Notes: generated from the sequence alone by a model not told the origin. A stretch of DNA of 8,366 nt from an uncultured Prevotellaceae bacterium (GCA_946644025.1 CAMPCG010000114.1:1-8366); one strand, 5' to 3'. Counted from the stretch's first letter, positions 1 through 6,994 are shown. Numbers and translations are program-made.

Positions 1-2263
1 ACCACACGCCGGTCTGCTTGTCCTGCCACTTCACGACGGCCTCCAGGTCTTTCTGCAGCAGGTCGATGACCTCGGCGCGGCGGCTGTAGTCTTCGGGCAG
101 CGCGTCGAGCACCTCGATGAGGGCCATGGTGTACCATCCCTGGGCGCGTCCCCAGCAGTGCTGCGAGAGTCCCGTCTGGGTGTCGGCCCAGAAGGCTTTG
201 CGCGTCTCGTCGTAGGCGTGGCGGTTGAGGCCGGTCTTAGGGTCGAGGGTGCGGGCGTAGGTGGTCTTCAGCTGGTCTACGGCGTCGTCGTAGATGGCTT
301 GGGTGTTTACTGTCGGGGTCTTGGCGTTGGCAAGCCGACGTCCGCGGGTGCTGGGCTTTGAGGCTTTCTCGACAATCGGCGCGGTGAGCACGCGGAAGGG
401 CAGGCCCATGAAGATGCCGTCGAGCCACACCTGATAGGCATAGATGGCCTTGTGCCAGAATACCTGGTCGGCCACGGTGCGCGGCTGCTCCTCGAGCTGG
501 CGCATCATGGTCTGCATGGCCAGGAGGTTCTTGGCCTCGGGCCACTGCTGGTACATGCGGGTGACGAAGTGGCCCGTGCGTATGTTGTCGAGGTTGTAGT
601 CCAGGATGTTGTAGCCGCGAATGTCGCCCTTGGCGTTGATCATCGTGTCGGTGTAGAGCTGGCAGTAGTCCTTGATCTTCTCGCCGCCGTAGCGCAGGTA
701 GGTGTCGAGCATACTCTCCAGCTCGATGCCCATGACGTAGCTCCACTTGGGCTTCGTCGAGAAGTCGAGCAGGTAGCTCTTGGGCACACGCTTCATCTCG
801 GAGTAGGTCATCCACTCGGAGTAGTGCTTGTAGGGCTTCTTCTGCAGGGCAAGGCCGCCGTTGATGTAGAGGCGGTCGAAGCGCACGTCGCGCACCTTGC
901 CGCTCTGGAAGTTGCCCTGCTGCACACCGTTGAAGTGGCAGTTGCGCACGTCGATGTCGTAGACGTAGGTGTCCTCGTCGAGGCCGATGATCTGCACGCC
1001 GTACTTCGACTTCTGGCATTTGACGTTCTCCATGAGCACGTTGCGCACGGTGGGGTAGTTGCCGCGGCAGCATATCTCGTTGTGCTCGTAGTCGAGGTTG
1101 ATCTTGAGCACGCTCTCGCCGCACTGGCCCACGTTGACGTCCTTCATGTAGATATTCTCAATGATGCCGCCGCGACACGAGTTGGTTTTTATGCGAAGCA
1201 CGCGGTCCAGGTGGGGGGAGTCCATCTCGCAGTCGTGGGCGAAGACGTTCTTGCAGCCGCCCGAGATCTCTGAGCCTATGACGACGCCGCCGTGGCCGTT
1301 CTTCATCTCGCAGTTGCGGATGATGATGTTTTGCGACGGCATGTTGCGCTCGCGCCCGTCGCGGTTGCGCCCGCTCTTGATGGCGATGCAGTCGTCGCCG
1401 GTGTTGAAGAAGCAGTCCTCGATGAGCACGTGGTCGCACGACTCGGGGTCGCAGCCGTCGCCGTTGGGGCCGTCGTTAATCATCTTCACACGGCGCACGG
1501 TGATGTCGGTCGACTTCAGGGGATGGATGACCCAGAAGGGCGAGCGCAGCAGCGTGACGTCCTCCAGGAGTATGCGCTGGCACTCGTTGAAGTTGACCAG
1601 CTGGGGACGCAGCCCGTCGGTGGGGCCGAAGGTGCGCAGCGGCGTGCGGTTGCCCTTCTCGTCGGTCATGGGCACACCGTCCTCGCCATTGCGCAGCAGG
1701 CGCGGACGGGCCTCGCGCTTCTGGCTGATGCCACCGTCCTTGTAGCCGTAGTGAGTGGCGCCGCACCAGGGCCACCACGTGTCGTTGGAGCCGCCGCCGT
1801 CGATGGTGCCGAGGCCCGTAACGGCGATGTCGGTCTGGCGGAAAGCGTAGACACAGGGCGAGAGGTTGTAGCAGTCGAGCCCCTCCCACGACGTCTCCAC
1901 GATGGGGTACAGCTCGGGCTGGAAGACAAACTGCAGCACGGCCCCCTCTTCGACCACCAGGTTCACGTGGCTCTTCAGGGCGATGGCTCCCGTGAGGAAC
2001 GTCTGCCCCGCAGGCACCACGACGCGACCGCCACCCTTGCGCGAGCAGCGGTCAATGGCCTTCTGTATGGCCTTCTGGTTAACGGCGGCAGTGGCGGTGG
2101 GCTTGGCGCCGTACTTGGTGATGACATATTCGGCAGTGCCTGTCTGGGGCAGTGCGATGCTCTGCTCAATCTGCCGGTAGGTCTGCTCGTCCCATTCGGC
2201 GGCGTTGGCCATGACGGGCAGGGTAAGGAGGAAAACGATGAGTTGGATTAGTTTTTTGGTCAT
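1..2263 (-). CDS. Secreted GH28-GH105 fusion pectinase (3' end cut by window edge)
   Basis: Polygalacturonase-type hydrolase fused to an unsaturated galacturonyl/rhamnogalacturonyl hydrolase; 754 residues are visible and the reading frame runs open off the left edge. ATG at 2261-2263 is followed by a signal peptide (MTKKLIQLIVFLLTLPVMANA, cleavage near residue 21). Residues ~35-475 are the GH28 beta-helix, with all four signature blocks: NGD (D269), GDD (D290/D291), GHG (H324) and RIK (R357-K359). From ~482 a GH105 (YteR-like) alpha/alpha barrel begins: LDNI (D559), FWHKAIYAYQVWLDGIF (D615, the position of the family's general acid), TGLNRHAYDET (H682) and WGRAQGWY, ending in QTGVW at the edge. 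In known families GH28 hydrolyses galacturonan linkages, while GH105 removes the 4,5-unsaturated residue left by lyases, so the fusion joins hydrolytic and post-lyase steps. It starts 23 nt after queD. Domain calls are strong; exact substrate (homogalacturonan or rhamnogalacturonan) is not decided by sequence. Confidence 0.93.
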   Translation of the reverse strand, partial: MTKKLIQLIVFLLTLPVMANAAEWDEQTYRQIEQSIALPQTGTAEYVITKYGAKPTATAAVNQKAIQKAIDRCSRKGGGRVVVPAGQTFLTGAIALKSHVNLVVEEGAVLQFVFQPELYPIVETSWEGLDCYNLSPCVYAFRQTDIAVTGLGTIDGGGSNDTWWPWCGATHYGYKDGGISQKREARPRLLRNGEDGVPMTDEKGNRTPLRTFGPTDGLRPQLVNFNECQRILLEDVTLLRSPFWVIHPLKSTDITVRRVKMINDGPNGDGCDPESCDHVLIEDCFFNTGDDCIAIKSGRNRDGRERNMPSQNIIIRNCEMKNGHGGVVIGSEISGGCKNVFAHDCEMDSPHLDRVLRIKTNSCRGGIIENIYMKDVNVGQCGESVLKINLDYEHNEICCRGNYPTVRNVLMENVKCQKSKYGVQIIGLDEDTYVYDIDVRNCHFNGVQQGNFQSGKVRDVRFDRLYINGGLALQKKPYKHYSEWMTYSEMKRVPKSYLLDFSTKPKWSYVMGIELESMLDTYLRYGGEKIKDYCQLYTDTMINAKGDIRGYNILDYNLDNIRTGHFVTRMYQQWPEAKNLLAMQTMMRQLEEQPRTVADQVFWHKAIYAYQVWLDGIFMGLPFRVLTAPIVEKASKPSTRGRRLANAKTPTVNTQAIYDDAVDQLKTTYARTLDPKTGLNRHAYDETRKAFWADTQTGLSQHCWGRAQGWYTMALIEVLDALPEDYSRRAEVIDLLQKDLEAVVKWQDKQTGVW

Positions 2264-2286
2264 AGTAGTTATTGTTATTAGTAAAT

Positions 2287-2628
2287 TCAGAATGTCTGTT
2301 CTTCTTCGTAGCAGGCCCAGTTGTCGTTGCTTTCCTGCACGGTGGCCTTGTAGCAGGTGGGTATCTGCTCCACACACCAGCGGGCGATGTTCTCGGCCGT
2401 AGGGTTGAAGGGCAGCACGTCGTTAAGGTTCTTGTGGTCCAGCGGTTCTTTTATGCGGCGCTTGACTTCGGTGAAGTCGATGACCATTCCGTTGGCGTCC
2501 AGCTCTTGTGAGCGACAGAAGATTTCTATCACCCAGTTGTGGCCGTGAAGTTGTGAACATTTGCTCTCGTAGTCGAGTGTCAGCCGGTGGCTGGCCGAGA
2601 TTTCAATTTTTTTCTTGATGTAGTACAT
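2287..2628 (-). CDS. queD: 6-carboxytetrahydropterin synthase QueD
   Basis: A 113-residue member of the 6-pyruvoyltetrahydropterin synthase/QueD family. It is expected to convert 7,8-dihydroneopterin triphosphate to 6-carboxy-5,6,7,8-tetrahydropterin, a cytosolic step in making preQ0/queuosine for tRNA. The zinc ligands are visible as H14 (SASHRL) and H28/H30 in CSQLHGHNW; Cys24 is the catalytic thiol. The spacing C-x3-HGH is the form described for QueD (PTPS-I) rather than eukaryotic PTPS-II (C-x5-HGH). The partner pair D64-H65 (LDHKNLND) and a late substrate-binding Glu (E99, in VQESND) are present. Length is normal for the bacterial enzyme. It starts 8 nt after the dnaG stop codon, so it is probably translated from the same message. 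No queE, queC or folE is seen nearby, so the rest of the pathway must be encoded elsewhere. Confidence 0.92.
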   Translation of the reverse strand: MYYIKKKIEISASHRLTLDYESKCSQLHGHNWVIEIFCRSQELDANGMVIDFTEVKRRIKEPLDHKNLNDVLPFNPTAENIARWCVEQIPTCYKATVQESNDNWACYEEEQTF

Positions 2629-2636
2629 AGTTCGTT

Positions 2637-4778
2637 TTAGACAATGAGCTCGCTGCCCAGGCGCTTGGCCAGGAGGTCGCGCAGCTCTTTGGTTTCCTTA
2701 TGTTCTTGTAGCAGCTGCATGGTGCGTTCGAGGTCGGAGCCTGCCTGGCGCAGCTGTTGTTGTATTTCCTTGAGTCGTGACTCGACGATGTTCAGTCGGA
2801 AGTCCATCATGAGGTGCTGCACGCGCGGCCGCAGTCGCTCGATGAGCTTCTCCTGGCGTATCTGCGGGTCGTCCACGTCGTTGTCGTACCTGAAGCGTCC
2901 GCCCAGCTGGTGGCGGTCGACGGACAGGCTGGTGGCCAGCTGGCTCACCTGAGGGTCGGGGTGGCATGTAAAGTAGGTCTCGGCCTTGAAGCCCGGCGTG
3001 TCCTGGCTGCGGCTGACAGCCTCGGCCAGTATCTGGCGGTGCAGGGGCGAGGCGAACTGCAGGCCGTCCTGCGAGAGGTCGAAGTCGATGTATTGGGCCA
3101 CGGAGAGCGACACTTTCTGCCCGTCGTCGGTCTCGATGTCCTTGAAGATGATCTCTTCGCCATGGCGCACCAGCTCGCGTACGAGGAGCGTCTCTACCGA
3201 GGAGATGGGGGACTGGGGAGTTAGGAGTTGGGAGTTAGGAGTTAGGAGTTGGGAGGTGGTGGAGGGTGGGGGTGTGGTGTTGAGGGGTTGCGGGGGTGTG
3301 GTGGTCGTCTCCGGGCTGACGGCAGTCGCCTCCTGTCGGCGGGCCTCGCGTTCGCGCTCTTTGGCTTTCTCCTCGATGTCGGCACGTATGTACTTGTTCA
3401 TCTCGGCCACGAGGGTCTGCTCTTTCAGTCCCACGCGCTGGGCAAAGTCTGAGAGGTAGGTGGAGCGGAGTATCTGGTCGGGGATGACGGAGATGCTCTT
3501 TACGATACCGCTGATGCCCTGCGAGCGCTTCACGGGGTCGCTGACGTTTTGCACCGTCAGCCGTGTCTTGAAGGTGATGAAGTCGGTCTGGTTCTCGTCG
3601 ATGTATCGTTTCAGCTCCTCGGTGGAGTGCTTGCGGGCGAAGGAGTCGGGGTCGTCGCCGTCGGGCAGCAGCAGCACCTTGATGTTCATCCCCTCGGCCA
3701 GCAGCATGTCGGTGCCGCGCATGGCGGCGTGTATGCCGGCCTCGTCGCCGTCGTAGAGCAGGGTGATGTTGGGGGTGAAGCGGTGGAGCAGGTGTATCTG
3801 GTACACACTGAGGGCCGTGCCGCTGTTGGCCACCACGTTCTCAATGCCGGCCTGGTGCATGGCGATGACGTCGGTATAGCCCTCGACCATGAACACGCGG
3901 TCTTCCTTCACGATGGCCTTCTTGGCCTGATAGATGCCGTAGAGCTCGCGCTCCTTGTGGTATATCTCCGAGTCGGGGCTGTTGACGTATTTCTGCGCCA
4001 CGCCCTTTGTGCGGGCGTCGAGCACACGTCCGCCGAAAGCCACCACTTTGCCGCTGACGTTGAGCCAGGGGAAGATGGCGCGGCCTCGGTAGCGGTCAAT
4101 GAGCTCAGCCGAAGCCCCCCCTGCTGCCCCCCCTACTGCCCCCGAGGGGGCTTCTATACTTTCAAAGGCAGATGGTATCGTGCCCCCCTCGGGGGGCGAA
4201 AGGGGGGCTTTCTCATAGCACAGTCCTGTCTTTGTGAGAAATTCGGCCTTGAAGCCTTTCTTCAGGGCGGCCTGTGCCAGTGCGTCGCGCCGCTGGGGTG
4301 AGTAGCCCAGCTGGAAACGCTCGATGATGTCGTCGCGTATGCCGCGGCTGCGGAAGTACTGCCGTCCGATGGCGATGCCGTCGGGGGTGTTCTTCAGCGT
4401 GTCGTGAAACCAGTCGCGGGCCCACTCGTTGACCACGAACATCGACTCGCGCTCGTTCTGCTGGGCGCGCTCCTCGTCGGTCAGTTCCTTCTCTACAATC
4501 TCAATGTTATACTTGCGGGCAAGCCAGCGCAGGGCCTCGGGATAGGTGATCTGCTCGTGCTCCATGAGGAACTTGGCGGGTGTACCCCCCTTGCCGCATA
4601 CGAAGCAGTGGCAGATATTCTTTGCCGGAGAGACCATGAACGACGGGTTGCGGTCGTCGTGAAAGGGGCACAGGCCCTTGTAGTTCACACCCGCCTTACG
4701 CAGCGTGACAAAGTCGCTCACCACATCTACGATGCGTGCCGTGTCTATAATCTTGTCTACTGTCGCCCGGTCAATCAA
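2637..4778 (-). CDS. dnaG: DNA primase DnaG, with an in-frame palindromic insert and repeat-encoded linker
   Basis: Replicative primase of 713 residues that makes RNA primers at the fork. The CHC2 zinc finger is C37-H40-C58-C61. The RNA-polymerase core follows, with TOPRIM residues E299 (MVEGYTDV) and D343/D345 (LYDGDEAG). Residues ~527-713 form the C-terminal helicase-interacting region. Translation starts at TTG (4776-4778): an in-frame stop lies four codons upstream, and the first ATG is codon 48, beyond zinc ligands C37 and H40, while the MIDRATVD start fits other Bacteroidetes primases. Two oddities: residues 191-223 come from a 99-bp C/G palindromic element between GLCYEK and the conserved DRYRGR strand, and the Thr/Pro-rich linker at ~487-526 (TTTTPPQPLNTTPPPS, SQLLTPN) is partly made of 7-bp repeats. 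The open frame and intact motifs argue that the gene works. It is followed closely by queD. Confidence 0.97.
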   Translation of the reverse strand: MIDRATVDKIIDTARIVDVVSDFVTLRKAGVNYKGLCPFHDDRNPSFMVSPAKNICHCFVCGKGGTPAKFLMEHEQITYPEALRWLARKYNIEIVEKELTDEERAQQNERESMFVVNEWARDWFHDTLKNTPDGIAIGRQYFRSRGIRDDIIERFQLGYSPQRRDALAQAALKKGFKAEFLTKTGLCYEKAPLSPPEGGTIPSAFESIEAPSGAVGGAAGGASAELIDRYRGRAIFPWLNVSGKVVAFGGRVLDARTKGVAQKYVNSPDSEIYHKERELYGIYQAKKAIVKEDRVFMVEGYTDVIAMHQAGIENVVANSGTALSVYQIHLLHRFTPNITLLYDGDEAGIHAAMRGTDMLLAEGMNIKVLLLPDGDDPDSFARKHSTEELKRYIDENQTDFITFKTRLTVQNVSDPVKRSQGISGIVKSISVIPDQILRSTYLSDFAQRVGLKEQTLVAEMNKYIRADIEEKAKEREREARRQEATAVSPETTTTPPQPLNTTPPPSTTSQLLTPNSQLLTPQSPISSVETLLVRELVRHGEEIIFKDIETDDGQKVSLSVAQYIDFDLSQDGLQFASPLHRQILAEAVSRSQDTPGFKAETYFTCHPDPQVSQLATSLSVDRHQLGGRFRYDNDVDDPQIRQEKLIERLRPRVQHLMMDFRLNIVESRLKEIQQQLRQAGSDLERTMQLLQEHKETKELRDLLAKRLGSELIV
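3204..3259. repeat. 7-bp tandem repeat inside dnaG (linker region)
   Basis: Clear units read on the + strand are GAGTTAG, GAGTTGG, GAGTTAG, GAGTTAG, GAGTTGG, GAGGTGG at 3218-3259; two degraded units (GATGGGG, GACTGGG) precede them at 3204-3217. Because 7 is not a multiple of 3, the protein repeats every 7 residues (21 bp): SQLLTPN then SQLLTPQ. The array falls in the flexible linker between the catalytic core and the helicase-interacting domain, where extra sequence is likely tolerated. The same unit fills the gap upstream of this gene (4781-4836). Confidence 0.9.
4112..4210. repeat. 99-bp palindromic element inserted in frame within dnaG
   Basis: The ends are near-perfect inverted repeats (AAGCCCCCCCT at 4112-4122 and AGGGGGGCTT at 4201-4210, one C/G apart). 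Inside are two further C/G blocks that are reverse complements of each other, CCCCCGAGGGGG (about 4139-4150) and CCCCCCTCGGGGGG (about 4183-4196), around a less GC-rich centre containing ACTTTCAAAGG. The length is exactly 33 codons, giving a low-complexity peptide (APLSPPEGG ... VGGAAGGASA) that interrupts an otherwise conserved primase core. No clear target-site duplication is visible and no transposase is encoded, so this resembles a small non-autonomous palindromic repeat family. Only one copy lies in this window, so membership of a repeat family is inferred. Confidence 0.8.
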
Positions 4779-4780
4779 TT

Positions 4781-4836
4781 GAGTTAGGAGTTAGGAGTTA
4801 GGAGTTAAGAGTTAGGAGTTAAGAGTTGGGAGTTTA
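4781..4836. repeat. 7-bp tandem repeat filling the gap upstream of dnaG
   Basis: Eight head-to-tail units on the + strand: GAGTTAG x3, GAGTTAA, GAGTTAG, GAGTTAA, GAGTTGG, GAGTTTA. On the transcribed sense the unit is CTAACTC. The array covers essentially the whole 55-nt space between the SEL1-repeat gene and dnaG: its last unit supplies the TAA stop codon of the upstream gene (4834-4836) and its first unit ends two bases from the dnaG TTG start codon. It contains no Shine-Dalgarno-like sequence in the sense direction. Confidence 0.93.
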
Positions 4837-5301
4837 CTTCAGTAGCTGTAGCAGTTTGATGGCCTCCTCGTCGCCTTTGGCGGCGTCGGCCTTCAGCTCC
4901 TGCTCAATCTCTTTGCCGCTCTTGCTGCCGCCCCTGAGGGCTTTCTTGAGCAGCTTGCGGGCCTTCTCGGTGTCGACGGCAATGCCGCCCTTACCCTTCA
5001 GGTAGTAGCGGGCCAGCTGGTATTGCGACTTGGCGTGGTCCTGCTTGGCTGCCTTCTCGTACCAGGTGAAGGCGGCCTTGTTGTCCTCTTCCACGCCGTT
5101 GCCCTTGTCGTAGCAGCGGCCCAGTCGGTACTGCGCCTTCTTGTGGCCTTTCTCGGCAGCCTTCTTCAGCAGGGGGAAGGCCTGCTCGTACTTCTTCTCG
5201 TCGTAAAGTTTCTTGCCCTCCTCGTACAGCTTGTCGGCGTTCTGGGCCAGGGCTGCGATGACCATGAGGAGCATCGTCAGCGACAAAAGGATTCTTTTCA
5301 T
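4834..5301 (-). CDS. Small secreted SEL1/TPR-like repeat protein
   Basis: A 155-residue protein with a clear N-terminal signal peptide (MKRILLSLTMLLMVIAALAQ, cleavage near residue 20), so it is expected in the periplasm or exported. The rest is helical repeats: a TPR-like segment at ~22-55 (LYDEKKYEQAFPLLKKAAEK), then two SEL1-type units at ~56-90 (AQYRLGRCYDKGNG) and ~92-126 (SQYQLARYYLKGKG), each showing the A-x2-LG/A-x2-Y-x2-G-x-G pattern. A Lys/Glu-rich tail follows. SEL1 repeats are protein-protein interaction scaffolds and no enzymatic motif is present, so the role is unknown. The start codon lies 1 nt beyond the stop codon of the CE12 esterase gene, which suggests co-translation and perhaps a partnership with that secreted enzyme; this is inference from spacing only. 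Confidence 0.88.
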   Translation of the reverse strand: MKRILLSLTMLLMVIAALAQNADKLYEEGKKLYDEKKYEQAFPLLKKAAEKGHKKAQYRLGRCYDKGNGVEEDNKAAFTWYEKAAKQDHAKSQYQLARYYLKGKGGIAVDTEKARKLLKKALRGGSKSGKEIEQELKADAAKGDEEAIKLLQLLK

Positions 5302-5302
5302 G

Positions 5303-6994
5303 TTATTTCAAGTATTTAGCCAGTTTAGAGTTTGTCTGTTTCAGTCCTTTGGCAAACGACTGGGCGTTCATTTGCGCGCCGGTCTTCGAGGTGTGTGTGT
5401 GGTCTTTCTTGAAGTACTTCTGTCCTGCCTTCTCCTTGATGGCGTCAGTCTCGGCCTTGGCCTTCTCCCTGTCGGGCGAGAGGCGCTTCACGGCGAACTT
5501 CTTGTCGAGGAAGTCGGCCGAGATGTTGTGCATGTCGATAAACTCGACTCCCGTCTGCCCTACCACCTCGCGGTACCACTTCCCGTAGCTGCCGTCGCGC
5601 CGCTCCACCTTTCCGCCGGGCCATTCGTTGCGCGGTGTCAGCGAGACGAGTATGGGCGTGGCTCCCTTCTCGCGGCAGTCATCGATCATCTTGCGCAGAT
5701 ACCATCCGAAGCTGTATACCACCTCGTAGGTGTCGTTGTCCAGGTGGTAGACATGGAGCGTGTCTTTCGTGTCGGCAATGACGCCCCGGGCCTTCTGGTC
5801 GGTGATGGGGCAGATGTCGTTATGGCCGAACTGTATGGTGACGTAGTCGCCGGGCTGCAGAGAGTTGTAGACCTTGTCCCAGAGTCCCTCACGGATGAAT
5901 GAGCGGGTGCTGCGGCCGGCACGTGCGGCATTGACGAGGGTGATTTTCGTCTCGTCGAAGACCGTCGATGCCTGCGAGGCCCAGCCCCACATGCCGTCGT
6001 CGTCCTTGTCGGCGTTCTTCACCGTAGAGTCGCCGGTGAAGAAGAGCACCGGCTTGCCGCCACTGCGGTCGGGACGGTAGCAGTCCAGCGGCAGGCCCTT
6101 CATCATCAGCTGCAGGGGCTTGAGCATCGGGTTATGGCTCTCCCAGAGACCCTCGGCGGCACTCAGGGCGTTCATCTCGGCGCCGAACTTCGAGGTGTGT
6201 ATCTTGTCGCCCAGGAAGTGGTAGTGCTGCTTCCACTCGCTGTAGCTGTCGAGCTTTGCACCGCTGCGCTCGTTTAAGTCCACGAAGGGAACGCCCTCTG
6301 TAGCAGCGATATAAGCGGCCCACTCCGTCTGCGGCTTGCGGATAATCTTGCCGCTCTTCTCGTCACGGGCATCGCGGGGAGTGAGCGACATCAGAACGGG
6401 GTTGGCCCCTGCGGCACGTATCTCGCTGATATAGCAGCTGAGGTAGTGGCCGTAGCTGTAGACGGTGTCTTGCCGACCCGTACGCTGGTTGAAGCCCACA
6501 TAGCAGGTGTCGGGGTCTACGCCGGGAATGACGGCACGGGCACGACGCTGGTCGAAGAACTCGCCGTTGTCGTTGTGGCCTATCGAGACGACGACCCAGT
6601 CGCCGGGCTTCAGGGCCTGGCGCACGGCGGGCCACAGGTCGGTGTAGAAGGTGCGGGTGGACATGCCGCCCAGGGCCTGGTTCTCGACTGTGATCTGAGC
6701 CTCGTCAAAATACTTGCTGGCGAAGAATCCCCAGCCCCACTGACCGTTGCTGCCGTTGCCCTTAGTGCCGTTGCGCATGGTGGAGTTGCCGATGAGGAAG
6801 AGCACGGGGTTCTGACCCTTGCGTGTGCTGCCGGGCTTCGGCCTCGACATCAGGGCCTTGGCTATCGAGTCGGGGGTGTTGTCCACCACCTTGTTCACGT
6901 CCTCAATGGGGTCGGGCAGGTTGTCGAAAGCCTGCCCCAAGGCCTGTGCCATACTCATGGCCACGACGGCAATAGCTGTTAGTGTTCGTTTCAT
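5303..6994 (-). CDS. Secreted tandem CE12-type SGNH esterase (probable rhamnogalacturonan acetylesterase)
   Basis: A 563-residue protein with two complete SGNH/GDSL hydrolase domains of the rhamnogalacturonan acetylesterase (CE12) type, expected to remove acetyl esters from pectin outside the cytoplasm. Domain A (~62-300) has IGNST (S71), GGMSTRTF, GHND (139-142) and DKIHTS (D263/H266). Domain B (~315-563) has TGDST (S323), AGRSTRSF, GHND (390-393) and DHTHTS (D531/H534). Both therefore keep the catalytic Ser and the Asp-x2-His pair; domain A has Asn where the usual GDS Asp sits. I chose the ATG at 6992-6994 because it begins a signal peptide (MKRTLTAIAVVAMSMAQALG); the ATG at 7028-7030 would add 12 polar residues and overlap the upstream gene. 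The next gene (SEL1-like) begins 1 nt after its stop. Specificity for rhamnogalacturonan, rather than another acetylated pectin or xylan, is inferred from family resemblance and the nearby GH28-GH105 gene. Confidence 0.9.
   Translation of the reverse strand: MKRTLTAIAVVAMSMAQALGQAFDNLPDPIEDVNKVVDNTPDSIAKALMSRPKPGSTRKGQNPVLFLIGNSTMRNGTKGNGSNGQWGWGFFASKYFDEAQITVENQALGGMSTRTFYTDLWPAVRQALKPGDWVVVSIGHNDNGEFFDQRRARAVIPGVDPDTCYVGFNQRTGRQDTVYSYGHYLSCYISEIRAAGANPVLMSLTPRDARDEKSGKIIRKPQTEWAAYIAATEGVPFVDLNERSGAKLDSYSEWKQHYHFLGDKIHTSKFGAEMNALSAAEGLWESHNPMLKPLQLMMKGLPLDCYRPDRSGGKPVLFFTGDSTVKNADKDDDGMWGWASQASTVFDETKITLVNAARAGRSTRSFIREGLWDKVYNSLQPGDYVTIQFGHNDICPITDQKARGVIADTKDTLHVYHLDNDTYEVVYSFGWYLRKMIDDCREKGATPILVSLTPRNEWPGGKVERRDGSYGKWYREVVGQTGVEFIDMHNISADFLDKKFAVKRLSPDREKAKAETDAIKEKAGQKYFKKDHTHTSKTGAQMNAQSFAKGLKQTNSKLAKYLK

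Noticed and set aside
237..1124. Minus-strand open frame of 295 codons in another frame of the GH28-GH105 gene
   Set aside because: The translation is Arg/Pro/His-rich with no domain, while the alternative frame carries intact GH28 and GH105 motifs throughout.
1292..2251. Long + strand open frame of 319 codons (also 452-1273 and 3549-4301)
   Set aside because: These lie antisense to GH28-GH105 or dnaG, have Val/Ala/Leu/Gly/His-rich low-information translations, and match no family; they are by-products of GC-rich third positions in the real genes.
4112..4210. Rho-independent terminator formed by the C/G hairpins
   Set aside because: It lies inside the open dnaG frame and has no T-run after the hairpin in the direction of transcription; the downstream coding sequence is intact.
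4781..4836. CRISPR-like or operator array
   Set aside because: Units are 7 bp with no spacers and no dyad symmetry, so this is a simple tandem repeat.
5391..5400. Five GT dinucleotides in the esterase gene as a phase-variable tract
   Set aside because: The tract is short and encodes part of the conserved catalytic block (DHTHTS), so it is explained by the protein.
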